Assembly (NCBI RefSeq): GCF_014164585.1
Contig: NZ_JACJFM010000006.1
Span: 1 to 64,000 of the forward strand
Direction of reading: 5' to 3'
Source of the DNA: Oceanospirillum sediminis
GTDB taxonomy: Bacteria > Pseudomonadota > Gammaproteobacteria > Pseudomonadales > Halomonadaceae
Length of the DNA: 64,000 nt
The notes beneath the pieces are model-generated. The model searched no databases and was not told the origin of the DNA. It saw only the letters and a list, made by a program, of their open reading frames with translations. The translations under genes were made by a program, and so were the position numbers. Positions within the stretch are counted from its first letter, which is position 1. Every line of letters begins with the position of its first letter. This document shows positions 53,121-61,506 of the stretch, piece by piece.

Positions 53121-54206
53121 TTAACGCTCACTGATATTCCGTGGCAGGAAAGCGTGTTTCTCCCAGATATCATAGCCTTCACGGAAGGCCTTCAGATCGC
53201 TCCAGACCTTGTTAAAGAAAGAATCTTTTGCGCTCTGTTCCTCAACCACTTCATTCCAGGTTGTCTGGTACGCGGTAAGGATTTCGTCGCTCCAGTAGCG
53301 GATTTCAACACCCCGGTCTTTGGCTGCTGCCAGTACTTCAAACTGGTTGGCTTCACCTTCAGCCAGAGTGTCAGCCACTACAGACTTACAGGCCGTTTCT
53401 ACCAGTGCCTGTTGCTGTTCGGTCATTTTTTCCCAGGTTCCTTTATTGATCAGGAGTTCCTGCATAGAGGTCTGCTGGTGCCAGCCCGGGAAGTAGTTGT
53501 ATTTAACAATTTTGTTAAAGCCCAGCATCTGATCAACCTGCGGCAGGGAGAACTCTGCCGCATCAATGGCACCTTTCTCCAGGGCCGGGAAGATTTCTGC
53601 GGCTGGCAGCTGAACCGTACCCACGCCCAGCTTATCCATTACGCGGGCACCCAGACCATAAAAGCGCATATTCAGGCCTTTAAGGTCATCGACTGTTTCA
53701 ATGGGTTTTGCGAACCAGCCGGAGGTTTCTGGCGGAATCATTCCGCACGGAATTGCTTTTACGTTGTAGCCTGATTCATCGTACATTTCCTGATGAAGTT
53801 TTCGGCCATTGCCGTAGTACATCCATGCCAGAAATTCACTGGCTTCAGGGCCAAAAGGAACCGAAGTAAAGAAGGCTGCCGCTGGCATTTTGCCCTGCCA
53901 GTTGGCTGAAGCAGCGAAGCCTGAGTTCACTTTTCCTGCTGATACTGCATCCAGAATTTCAGAAGGGGCGATCAGCTTGCCCGGATCATACACTTTCATT
54001 TTTATTGCGCCGCCACTGGTCTTGTTCAGTGTGTCGGCCAGTTTAGTTACCGGTGTGCCTACTGCAGGCAATTTACTTGGAAAAGCCGTCGGGGTTTTCA
54101 GTAGCAGCCTGTCAGCTGCCTGCGCACCTGCAGCGCTGACCAGTGCGATTGCCATAGCGACTGGTGTTAGTGTGGCACTCAGGTTCCTTTTGTTCAGTAA
54201 CGTCAT
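53121..54206 (-). CDS. Orphan TRAP solute-binding protein (keto/hydroxy-acid type)
   Basis: This 361-residue receptor has a signal peptide ending near GAQAA and a DctP-like body in the branch containing TakP, which binds 2-oxo acids: AIPCGMIPPETSGWFAKPI, DLKGLNMRFYGLGARVMDKL and ALEKGAIDAAEFSLPQVD are characteristic (each shown in short form here). The start at 54206 is five bases after GGAG. No DctQ or DctM lies nearby and the unit ends in a terminator, so it must use a permease elsewhere or act as a sensor. Its upstream partner is a D-2-hydroxy-acid dehydrogenase. Confidence 0.88.
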   Translation of the reverse strand: MTLLNKRNLSATLTPVAMAIALVSAAGAQAADRLLLKTPTAFPSKLPAVGTPVTKLADTLNKTSGGAIKMKVYDPGKLIAPSEILDAVSAGKVNSGFAASANWQGKMPAAAFFTSVPFGPEASEFLAWMYYGNGRKLHQEMYDESGYNVKAIPCGMIPPETSGWFAKPIETVDDLKGLNMRFYGLGARVMDKLGVGTVQLPAAEIFPALEKGAIDAAEFSLPQVDQMLGFNKIVKYNYFPGWHQQTSMQELLINKGTWEKMTEQQQALVETACKSVVADTLAEGEANQFEVLAAAKDRGVEIRYWSDEILTAYQTTWNEVVEEQSAKDSFFNKVWSDLKAFREGYDIWEKHAFLPRNISER

Positions 54207-54356
54207 AGGGTCTCCAGCGTTTTTTTGTTCCGGGTGCTTCATCAGGATGCAGTCCGGAATGCTCTTATATGAATCTGCTTATTCGTTTTGTTATTCAGGT
54301 ATACCGATCTGTGTCGGCTCCGTGCTTAATCTGTCCGATACTTTCTTTTGATGAGA

Positions 54357-55778
54357 TCAGTCAAACACTTTGCCCGGATTCATAATACAATTCGGGTCCA
54401 GTGCTGTTTTAAGAGTCCTCATCAGCTCAACAGCTTCGCCGTGTTCCTGCAGCAGATAATCTTTTTTACCAAAGCCGATGCCATGTTCACCCGTACAGGT
54501 TCCACCGGCTTCCAGCGCTTTGCTGACCAGAGTTCTGGACAGTTGTTTAGCCGTGTTTTTTTGTGCTGTGTTGTCTTCATCAAACAGAATCAGCATGTGG
54601 AAGTTGCCATCACCAACATGACCAACAATCGGGCATGTCAGCCCGCTGTCTGTAGCGGCTTGCTCAGCAGATAAAATAGCCTCAGCCAGATGGGATACCG
54701 GGACACAGACATCTGTGGTCAGAGCTGATGCGCCAGGTTGCAGAGCCAGCGCCGCGAAGTAGGCCTGATGACGGGCTGTCCATAGTGCATTTCTGTCTTC
54801 TGTGGTTTCTGCCCAGTTAAAGTGGCTGCTGCCAAGGGAGTCAGCAATTTCCTGCACCATCTCAATTTGTTCCGCGACAGAGGATTCCGTGCCGTGAAAT
54901 TCAAAAAACAGTGTTGGAACAGGATCGAATCCTTCCAGTTTTGAATAATCAATACAGGCCTGCATCTGAAGATGGTTAAGCAGTTCAATGCGAGCAACAG
55001 GAATCGCACATTGCATCACTGAAATAACGGTATCGATGGCACTGGCCAGGTCCTGGAACTGACAGGTTGCGGCTTTAATTACACCCGGAATAGGATGCAA
55101 TTTAAGATGGACTTCAGTAATAATGCCCAGAGTGCCTTCTGAACCGACATAAAGCCGGGTCAGGTCATAACCGGCGGAGCTTTTCCGGGCCCGTCCACCG
55201 GTTTTGATAATGCGTCCATCCGGTGTGACAACCGTCAGGCCGATCACGTTATCTTTCATAGTGCCGTAGCGTACCGCATTGGTACCTGAGGCGCGGGTAG
55301 CGCTCATACCGCCAATACTGGCGTTAGCTCCAGGATCTATCGGAAAAAACAGACCTTGGTAGCGCAGTTCCTGATTCAGATATTCACGGGTGACGCCGCT
55401 CTGAACCCGACAATCCATATCTTCAGCGTTAATCTCCAGTACCTGATTCATTTCGGACAGATCCAGAGATATCCCACCATGCAAAGCCAGGAGCTGGCCT
55501 TCTACTGAGCTGCCTGCACCATAAGGAATCACTGGAACACGAAACTCATTACACAGTCTGACGACTTCAGCTACTTCAACTGTGCTGTGCAGATACGCCA
55601 CGGCATCAGGCGGGTAGCAACCATAGCTGTCTTCGCCCTGACCATGCTGTTCCCTCATAGGCAAGGATGTATGCAAACGCTCACCCAGAAGGTTTTTCAA
55701 TAGCTCAATCAGGCGTGCTCTTTCTTCCGCACTGGCATAAATCGCGTCAGAGTCTGTGGCTCCGCTCAGGTTTGTCAT
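54357..55778 (-). CDS. FAD-linked D-2-hydroxy-acid (D-lactate/glycolate) dehydrogenase
   Basis: This 473-residue flavoprotein has the PCMH FAD-binding domain (about 40-215, VPVIPYGAGSSVEGQ, PGANASIGGMSATRASGTN, YVGSEGTLGIITEV) and the C-terminal FAD-oxidase domain (HVGDGNFHMLILFDEDN, GTCTGEHGIGFGKKDYL). This matches GlcD, cytochrome-linked D-lactate dehydrogenase and related enzymes. Three-subunit glycolate oxidase is unlikely since no glcE/glcF genes adjoin. GGAG lies six bases before the ATG. It is the first gene of a unit with an orphan TRAP receptor and is divergent from a LysR gene. Confidence 0.9.
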   Translation of the reverse strand: MTNLSGATDSDAIYASAEERARLIELLKNLLGERLHTSLPMREQHGQGEDSYGCYPPDAVAYLHSTVEVAEVVRLCNEFRVPVIPYGAGSSVEGQLLALHGGISLDLSEMNQVLEINAEDMDCRVQSGVTREYLNQELRYQGLFFPIDPGANASIGGMSATRASGTNAVRYGTMKDNVIGLTVVTPDGRIIKTGGRARKSSAGYDLTRLYVGSEGTLGIITEVHLKLHPIPGVIKAATCQFQDLASAIDTVISVMQCAIPVARIELLNHLQMQACIDYSKLEGFDPVPTLFFEFHGTESSVAEQIEMVQEIADSLGSSHFNWAETTEDRNALWTARHQAYFAALALQPGASALTTDVCVPVSHLAEAILSAEQAATDSGLTCPIVGHVGDGNFHMLILFDEDNTAQKNTAKQLSRTLVSKALEAGGTCTGEHGIGFGKKDYLLQEHGEAVELMRTLKTALDPNCIMNPGKVFD

Positions 55779-56123
55779 TGTGTGCTCCGGTATTGTTGTT
55801 ATCAGAAAATGACGCTCTGTGAGATGCAGGAAGGTCTTTTCTGTTCAGACATCGGATGATGCACTGAAGTAATGCACCCGATAATAGAGTTTGTTAAAGC
55901 GGCAAAAAAATTATTTTTCTGAATCCTATCATTCTTAATTTGAATAATGAGATGTAACTATTTGAGTTTTAAAAAAGAATAAATCACTATAATTCCATGT
56001 TTGTGACTAAATATGACGCTAAAATCAGAAAAAATGACTTTTTGATGTGCAAAATATGACAGGCTCCTTTATAGTGCGTTATTCAAAAAAATAATTACTC
56101 TGTTAGCGGAACAACGACCTGTC
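55779..56123. promoter_or_regulatory. Divergent region between the D-hydroxy-acid dehydrogenase and a LysR gene
   Basis: This AT-rich region should hold both promoters and the LysR operator. The direct repeat AAATATGAC occurs at 56009-56017 and 56052-56060, 43 bp apart (about four helical turns), and AATGAC lies between them. No coding sequence is present. Confidence 0.5.
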
Positions 56124-57107
56124 ATGAAAGAGAGCCATCCACTCAGTCAGCGTTTAAGCAGGATTAACCTGAATTTACTGGTGGCTTTTCACGCGCTGTA
56201 TCAGCAAAGACATCTGACAAGAGCAGCAGAGCAGGTGAACCTGAGTCAGCCTGCGATGAGTCATGCGCTGAAAAAACTGAGGTTTCAGTTTGAAGATGAA
56301 CTGTTTGTTAAGACCGCAGAAGGCATGCAGCCTACCCCTATGGCAGACCGGGTGTTTCAGTTAATAGAGCAAGGGTTATTGCAGCTGGATCAGGCGCTGG
56401 CCAGTACGCATAGTTTTGAACCGGAAAAAGCCGTGCGTGAATTCCGGGTGGGCATTATGGACTTTATGATTCATGAACTGGTGCCTCAGCTGGTGAAAAC
56501 AGTGAATCAGACCGCTCCGGGCATCAGCTTTAATATTCTGTATGCCAAAATATCAAATCCGGATATGGCATATAAGCTATTGCAGGAACAGGAGCTGGAT
56601 CTGGCGCTGACTCAGTTTGAATATCTGCCTTGTTCCGAATTCTGCGAGCACCTGTATACCGATAATCTGGTATGTGTGGCAGATAAAGATTACTACGGAG
56701 ATAAGCCTGCTCTGACGCTGGATGAGTTTCTCGATCCCCCTCATGTGGCTCTGTCCCATAGGGAGGATGAGCCTATCCTGGTCAATAAACGTCTGGCAGA
56801 GTTGGGCTTTACCCGCAAGGTGATAGTGAAAACCCCCTATGTCACAACATTGCCGACGCTGTTATGCGGCACCAATATGGTGACTGTCATTAATCAGTAT
56901 GCGGCTGACTTTATTTGTCCGGGCAGTAATCTGCAGGCTTATCAGTTACCGGTAGATTTCTGCACCCTGAAAATTTGCCAGATCTGGGAGGAGCGCAAGG
57001 ATCATGATCCGGGCATCCGCTGGTTAAGGGAAGTGATTCAGCAAAGTATACGTCAGAACCTGACACAGCAACGGCAGCATGCCCGTAGTGTTCTATCTGG
57101 TGACTGA
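56124..57107 (+). CDS. LysR-family regulator (NodD-like)
   Basis: This 327-residue regulator has the helix-turn-helix LTRAAEQVNLSQPAMSHALK and a substrate-binding domain opening REFRVGIMDFMIHELVPQL, as in the NodD/LeuO-like group. It is divergent from the D-2-hydroxy-acid dehydrogenase/TRAP receptor unit across 345 bp and is the likely activator of that unit. A solo LuxR gene follows 46 bp downstream in the same direction. Confidence 0.88.
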   Translation: MKESHPLSQRLSRINLNLLVAFHALYQQRHLTRAAEQVNLSQPAMSHALKKLRFQFEDELFVKTAEGMQPTPMADRVFQLIEQGLLQLDQALASTHSFEPEKAVREFRVGIMDFMIHELVPQLVKTVNQTAPGISFNILYAKISNPDMAYKLLQEQELDLALTQFEYLPCSEFCEHLYTDNLVCVADKDYYGDKPALTLDEFLDPPHVALSHREDEPILVNKRLAELGFTRKVIVKTPYVTTLPTLLCGTNMVTVINQYAADFICPGSNLQAYQLPVDFCTLKICQIWEERKDHDPGIRWLREVIQQSIRQNLTQQRQHARSVLSGD

Positions 57108-57153
57108 CAACCGTTTTCAAAGCAGATGACCTGATATTGAACTGAGTAACTCT

Positions 57154-57960
57154 ATGACAACAATATTATCCGACAGGCGCTTTGACTGGGATAGCCTGGA
57201 AAATATCGAACAGTTAAATCAGGCTCTGGATCAGCTGTTAAATAAAATTGGTTATGATACCGGCAGCTTTATTTATGCGCCTGTGGGTGAGCTGCCTAAC
57301 CGAACGCCAGGTAAGGTATTTGCCTTACTGAACCGGGGGTTCAGGCATGAAACCCTGATCCGTGCCTGGAGTGCAGAAGCCGATCCTGAAGATAACCCAC
57401 TGAGTCACACGATTTCTCCTACCTGGCGGATGATGCTTAATCAGACATTACCACAGCAGTTTTTTCTGGAGGAGATGCTGGTTTCTGACACCTGTCACTC
57501 GATAGCAGAGAAGCGCTGGCTGAAGGCACTGATTGATTTGGGGTTCAGCGAACTTTGTGTGACGCCGGTGCATGCCTCAGATAAAAGCTATTTTGCTCTG
57601 TCCTGCCTTAAACGCAGTGACAGTCCGATTGAACGGCAGTACTTTTCTGCTCAGACCCAGGCCAGTCTGCTTTATATGAGTCATCAGTTTGCTCGTATCT
57701 GTCAGCAAAGAGATCTGCTGGAGCAGTCCGGTAAACAGAAGAAAATTCTTTCTCCCAGAGAAAGTGAGTGCCTGCTCTGGTCCGCTAAAGGAAAATCAGC
57801 GGCTGAAATTGCTGATATTCTCAGCCTGCAGACAGAAACAATTCGTAGTTATATTAAATCTATGCTGAAAAAGCTGAATGCTGATAATAAAGCCCAGGCC
57901 ATTGCCATTGGCTATGAACTGGGCTTATTGGGAGGCAAGAGCCGTCAGTATGGCCGTTAG
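57154..57960 (+). CDS. LuxR-type regulator with autoinducer-binding-like domain (no LuxI nearby)
   Basis: This 268-residue protein has an N-terminal region (about 10-170) with features of the autoinducer-binding fold, such as TWRMM and an acidic DPEDNPL near residue 90, and a C-terminal LuxR helix-turn-helix (LSPRESECLLWSAKGKSAAE, then LQTETIRSYIKSMLKKLN). No luxI-type synthase is in the window, so it is an orphan that might sense another signal. Several canonical acyl-homoserine lactone contacts are not obvious. It is 46 bp after the LysR gene. Confidence 0.8.
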   Translation: MTTILSDRRFDWDSLENIEQLNQALDQLLNKIGYDTGSFIYAPVGELPNRTPGKVFALLNRGFRHETLIRAWSAEADPEDNPLSHTISPTWRMMLNQTLPQQFFLEEMLVSDTCHSIAEKRWLKALIDLGFSELCVTPVHASDKSYFALSCLKRSDSPIERQYFSAQTQASLLYMSHQFARICQQRDLLEQSGKQKKILSPRESECLLWSAKGKSAAEIADILSLQTETIRSYIKSMLKKLNADNKAQAIAIGYELGLLGGKSRQYGR

Positions 57961-57984
57961 CCTGATCTTTTATATCGTAAGATC

Positions 57985-59916
57985 TTAGCAGGGATCGTCC
58001 CTGAACTCTTTTTCAATCTGTCTGGCATAACCTTTTGGTGGCGGTACCCAACCGTGTTCGCTACGGGTATGGCGATCGTAGCGGTCATAGTTTATTGCTT
58101 CAGACAGGGCTTTCTCCAGTTCAATAAACAGCCGGGTATACTGATGTGAGAACTTAATATCCTCATCAATCTTCTTCCAGGCTTCATACATCTCTGCCTC
58201 GTGACGTTGCTCTTTCTCCAGCATGGCCGCTTTCATCTGCTCGACCCTGAAGGGATGCAGTCCCATAGATTTCAGGGCTTCACCGCCCATTTCAAGTGCT
58301 GAGTGATAGGTTTCACTGACAATCCAGTCGGCCCCGGCACGTTTCAGTTCGTAATTGTGGCCCCGGTCAAAGGCCCTGGCCAGAATCTGTACATGAGGGT
58401 AGGCTTTTTTCACATGGCGAACCAGAGATATCGCTTTTTCTTTGTCATCGATGGTGACCACCAGCAAGCGGGCGCTTTCGATACCGGCGGTGTGTAACAG
58501 GTCGGGACGGGTGGAATCACCGAAGAAGCTTTTAATCTCGAACTGGCGCACGGTTTCTACCTGCGACAGGTTATGGTCCAGGATTACGGTCTGATAGCCA
58601 TTGGCTGTCAGCATACGGTTGACAATCTGGCCGAAACGTCCGATTCCGGAGATAATCACAGGCCCCTGCTGGTCAATGTCATCTTCCTTTTGCTGCTGAT
58701 TATTTTTCTGAGTGAATCTGGGTACAATAATCCGGTCAAACAGGATAAACAGTCCCGGAGTCAGGAACATCGAGATTGCGACAACCATTGATAGTATTTG
58801 AGCCAGTTCTGTTGGCAGTACGTGATTCTGAGTACTGTAGCCTAACAGAACAAAGCCGAATTCACCGGCCTGAGCCAGACTGAGGGTCAGCAGCCAGCGG
58901 TCTGTGCCACGTATTCTGAATATCAGTGCCAGTCCATAGAGTACAGCCGCTTTGAGATGCATGACACAAAGCGTCAGTGCAAGGATGGTTCCGGCATGTT
59001 CCAGGAGTAAGCTGAAGCTGATACCTGCACCTACTGTGATAAAGAACAGCCCCAGTAGCAGGCCTTTAAAAGGCTCTATGGTAGATTCCAGTTCATGACG
59101 GAATTCACTGTTAGCCAGCACAACACCTGCCAGAAATGCACCCAGGGCCGGGGATAACCCTACCAGACTCATCAGGGCTGCAATACCAATGACCAGCATC
59201 AGTGCTGTTGCTGTAAAAACCTCTCGCAGACCGGATTTCACTACATAGCGGAATAATGGATGTGCCAGGTAATGCCCTCCGGCAATCACTCCTACAATGG
59301 CTGCAATTACAACAACAGCATGGGTCCAGCCTGACAGGTTAGCCACCAGAGAGAGTTCATCATGGTGCCCGGAGCTATGCGCTGCTCCGGTGTTCACCAG
59401 TTCTGGCAGTGCCAGTAGAGGGATGAGAGCCAGCATTGGGATAACGGCAATATCCTGAAACAACAGGATAGAAAATGCGCTGCGACCGCCTTCGGTACGT
59501 GATAACTGCTTTTCCTGAAAGGTCTGCAGCACAATGGCTGTTGAAGATAGAGCAAAGATGAGCCCGATAGCCAGTGCAATTGACCAGACCTGTCCCATTG
59601 TAATGGCAGCCCAGGCAATCAGAGCCGTAGTAATGGCCACCTGAGCACCGCCTAGCCCTAACAGGCGCGCTTTCATATTCCAGAGCATTTGCGGTTCAAG
59701 TTCCATACCGACCACAAACAACATCATCACAACACCAAATTCAGCAAAGTGCTGAATAGTGGCCGTTTCCTGCCCCACCAGGCCCGTTACGGGTCCAATG
59801 ATCACGCCTGCGACCAGGTAGCCAAGAACAGAGCCCAGCCCCAGGCGTTTTGCCAACGGTACAGCAATGACCGCAGCACACAGATAAATAAAGGCCTGAA
59901 TAAAATAGGCGGTCAT
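57985..59916 (-). CDS. kefB: Glutathione-regulated K+/H+ antiporter (KefB/KefC type)
   Basis: This 643-residue protein has an N-terminal CPA2 cation-exchanger domain of about twelve helices (1-385, with ALSSTAIVLQTFQEKQL and LSPALGAFLAGVVLANSEF) and a cytoplasmic Rossmann-like RCK domain (about 405-525, VIISGIGRFGQIVNRMLT opening and the ILARAFDRGHNYEL strand). Kef proteins release K+ and acidify the cell in response to electrophile-glutathione adducts. GGAGG lies five bases before the ATG, and it overlaps the ancillary subunit gene by four bases. The C-terminal tail has basic and acidic stretches typical of KefB. Confidence 0.9.
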   Translation of the reverse strand: MTAYFIQAFIYLCAAVIAVPLAKRLGLGSVLGYLVAGVIIGPVTGLVGQETATIQHFAEFGVVMMLFVVGMELEPQMLWNMKARLLGLGGAQVAITTALIAWAAITMGQVWSIALAIGLIFALSSTAIVLQTFQEKQLSRTEGGRSAFSILLFQDIAVIPMLALIPLLALPELVNTGAAHSSGHHDELSLVANLSGWTHAVVVIAAIVGVIAGGHYLAHPLFRYVVKSGLREVFTATALMLVIGIAALMSLVGLSPALGAFLAGVVLANSEFRHELESTIEPFKGLLLGLFFITVGAGISFSLLLEHAGTILALTLCVMHLKAAVLYGLALIFRIRGTDRWLLTLSLAQAGEFGFVLLGYSTQNHVLPTELAQILSMVVAISMFLTPGLFILFDRIIVPRFTQKNNQQQKEDDIDQQGPVIISGIGRFGQIVNRMLTANGYQTVILDHNLSQVETVRQFEIKSFFGDSTRPDLLHTAGIESARLLVVTIDDKEKAISLVRHVKKAYPHVQILARAFDRGHNYELKRAGADWIVSETYHSALEMGGEALKSMGLHPFRVEQMKAAMLEKEQRHEAEMYEAWKKIDEDIKFSHQYTRLFIELEKALSEAINYDRYDRHTRSEHGWVPPPKGYARQIEKEFRDDPC

Positions 59917-60521
59917 ATATCAGCCTCCTGTGAACGAACAAATTCATTCAGTGTGATGAAGTCAGCGGTGCTGATATGGTCGATTTCCCCTGCTTTAAAG
60001 TCATCCAGTAACTGAATAAAGCCGGAGATATGCTGATCCAGTCGCTGTTCTTCGACAGCGGTTCTGGCTCCGAACAGGGCATAAGGAGGCAGATAGCGCA
60101 TACGGGTAATATTAGCCATCTGTTCCATTGGGGAGAGCAGCTCGCGGATCGTAAAGTGATTGTACCCCTCGTGCTGATAACCTTTTTCAGCACCGCCTGC
60201 CGTCAGAGCGCAGAAAAACAGTTTGTCCTGCAAGGCTTTTCCTTTTGAGCCGTAGGCAAAGTCATGTTCCAGTACCAGGTCCTGCCATTCTTTAAGCAGT
60301 GAAGGCGTTGAATACCAGTACAACGGAAACATAAACACCACTACATCATGGTTTACCAGTCGCTGTTGCTCACGGGATATATCGATATTAAATGTGGGAT
60401 ATTCAGCATAGAGATCAACACAGGTAATGCCAGGGGTATCTTCGCATGCCTGGAATAGCGGCAGATTCACTTCAGAACGGTGAGGGGAGGGGTGGGCAAA
60501 CAGAATCAGAATGTTTTTCAT
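59913..60521 (-). CDS. kefG: Kef ancillary NAD(P)H quinone oxidoreductase (KefF/KefG)
   Basis: This 202-residue flavodoxin-like protein activates the Kef antiporter and has quinone-reductase activity. ILILFAHPSPHRSEVN opens the fold (FMN-phosphate loop), and VFMFPLYWYSTPSLLKEWQD and HDFAYGSKG are characteristic of KefF/KefG and DT-diaphorase relatives. AAAGGA precedes the ATG by six bases. Its overlap with the antiporter gene indicates translational coupling. KefG usually goes with KefB, but I did not separate F from G with certainty. Confidence 0.88.
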   Translation of the reverse strand: MKNILILFAHPSPHRSEVNLPLFQACEDTPGITCVDLYAEYPTFNIDISREQQRLVNHDVVVFMFPLYWYSTPSLLKEWQDLVLEHDFAYGSKGKALQDKLFFCALTAGGAEKGYQHEGYNHFTIRELLSPMEQMANITRMRYLPPYALFGARTAVEEQRLDQHISGFIQLLDDFKAGEIDHISTADFITLNEFVRSQEADI

Positions 60522-60658
60522 CAGATATCCTTTTATCCGGGCTCTGTTTTAATTTTTCGTAATAGTCTCAGTATGATGGGATAGCAGCCAATTTTAAATC
60601 CCTGAGAGCTATACCAAATCAGGGTAAATACCAGGGCTGAGTCTTTTCGGTCAGCTGG

Positions 60659-61393
60659 TTATTCCCATAGCTCGGCTATTGGGGTATCAGGGGTGTACCT
60701 GTCTGCCACCTGGGCCATGAGTAACTCTGCCGTGGCAAGAGCATCTGTCAGTGCATGATGGGGCGTATAAAACGGCAGGTTATAGCGGGCTCGGCTATCG
60801 GCGAGGCGCACGGATGCCGGTTTTTTACCCAGAATCTGACTCCACAGGCTCATAGGTTTACGTCGGTGAATTCTGGCTTCCAGGCCCAGGGTGTCTACCA
60901 GTGGAAAGTGAATACCTTCCCCCAGACGTTTTTTCAGCGCCTGATCCAGAAATGGCCTTTCTATTGCCTGGTAATGGACAACAGCTACCCTGCCAGATAA
61001 TGCTTCCAGCAGAGGCTGAAGTATCCTGGTCAGATCCGGTGCTGAATCCAGATCTGCATGGGTAATCTGATGGATGATAACAGAGGCTGATTTCAGAGGT
61101 ACGTCCGGTTTTAGCAGCCAGTGGCGCGCTTCCCGGCAGCGAATCCGATTAAGAGTAAAAGGTACCAGGCCAATACTGATAATATCATCCCGTTGAGGGT
61201 CCAGGCCTGTGGTTTCAAAATCAATGGCCAGAAACTCAATCTCTGATAACGGGGTCACGGAGGAGGGTATGCCGCTTTGGTAATAGTGTTTCAGTAAAGG
61301 GTTCTGGCAGGATATAGACTGTTTCTGGAAGCGATCTGGCCAGTCGATGGGAGCAGACATAGAAGGCATGTCTGTTAAACGGGGAAATAACAT
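60659..61393 (-). CDS. DEDDh 3'-5' exonuclease (DNA polymerase III epsilon-like)
   Basis: This 244-residue protein carries the DEDDh nuclease residues: Asp and Glu in LAIDFETTGLDPQRDDI, Asp in HYQAIERPFLDQAL, and His/Asp in HHALTDALATAELLMAQ. Such stand-alone epsilon-like exonucleases act in DNA repair or RNA processing. The first Met is the track start; Met at codons 9 and 12 are alternatives, as no ribosome site is clear. It lies between the Kef operon and the BCCT gene and shows no functional link to them. Confidence 0.88.
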   Translation of the reverse strand: MLFPRLTDMPSMSAPIDWPDRFQKQSISCQNPLLKHYYQSGIPSSVTPLSEIEFLAIDFETTGLDPQRDDIISIGLVPFTLNRIRCREARHWLLKPDVPLKSASVIIHQITHADLDSAPDLTRILQPLLEALSGRVAVVHYQAIERPFLDQALKKRLGEGIHFPLVDTLGLEARIHRRKPMSLWSQILGKKPASVRLADSRARYNLPFYTPHHALTDALATAELLMAQVADRYTPDTPIAELWE

Positions 61394-61434
61394 AATAGCA
61401 ACGCCAGTTAACGCCTTGCGAAAATATGACTATG

Positions 61435-61462
61435 CATACGGACCAGATGTCTGGTCCGTATG
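61435..61462. terminator. 13-pair stem-loop after the BCCT gene
   Basis: CATACGGACCAGA and TCTGGTCCGTATG form a perfect 28-bp palindrome with a two-base centre, between the BCCT stop and the exonuclease start. It probably ends the leftward BCCT transcript; only a weak T-run (CATATTTT) follows. On the plus strand GTTTTCC follows. Confidence 0.6.
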
Positions 61463-61506
61463 GTTTTCCTGAGTAGATTGTTATCCGGTTGAAGTGTTTC
61501 AGATAA

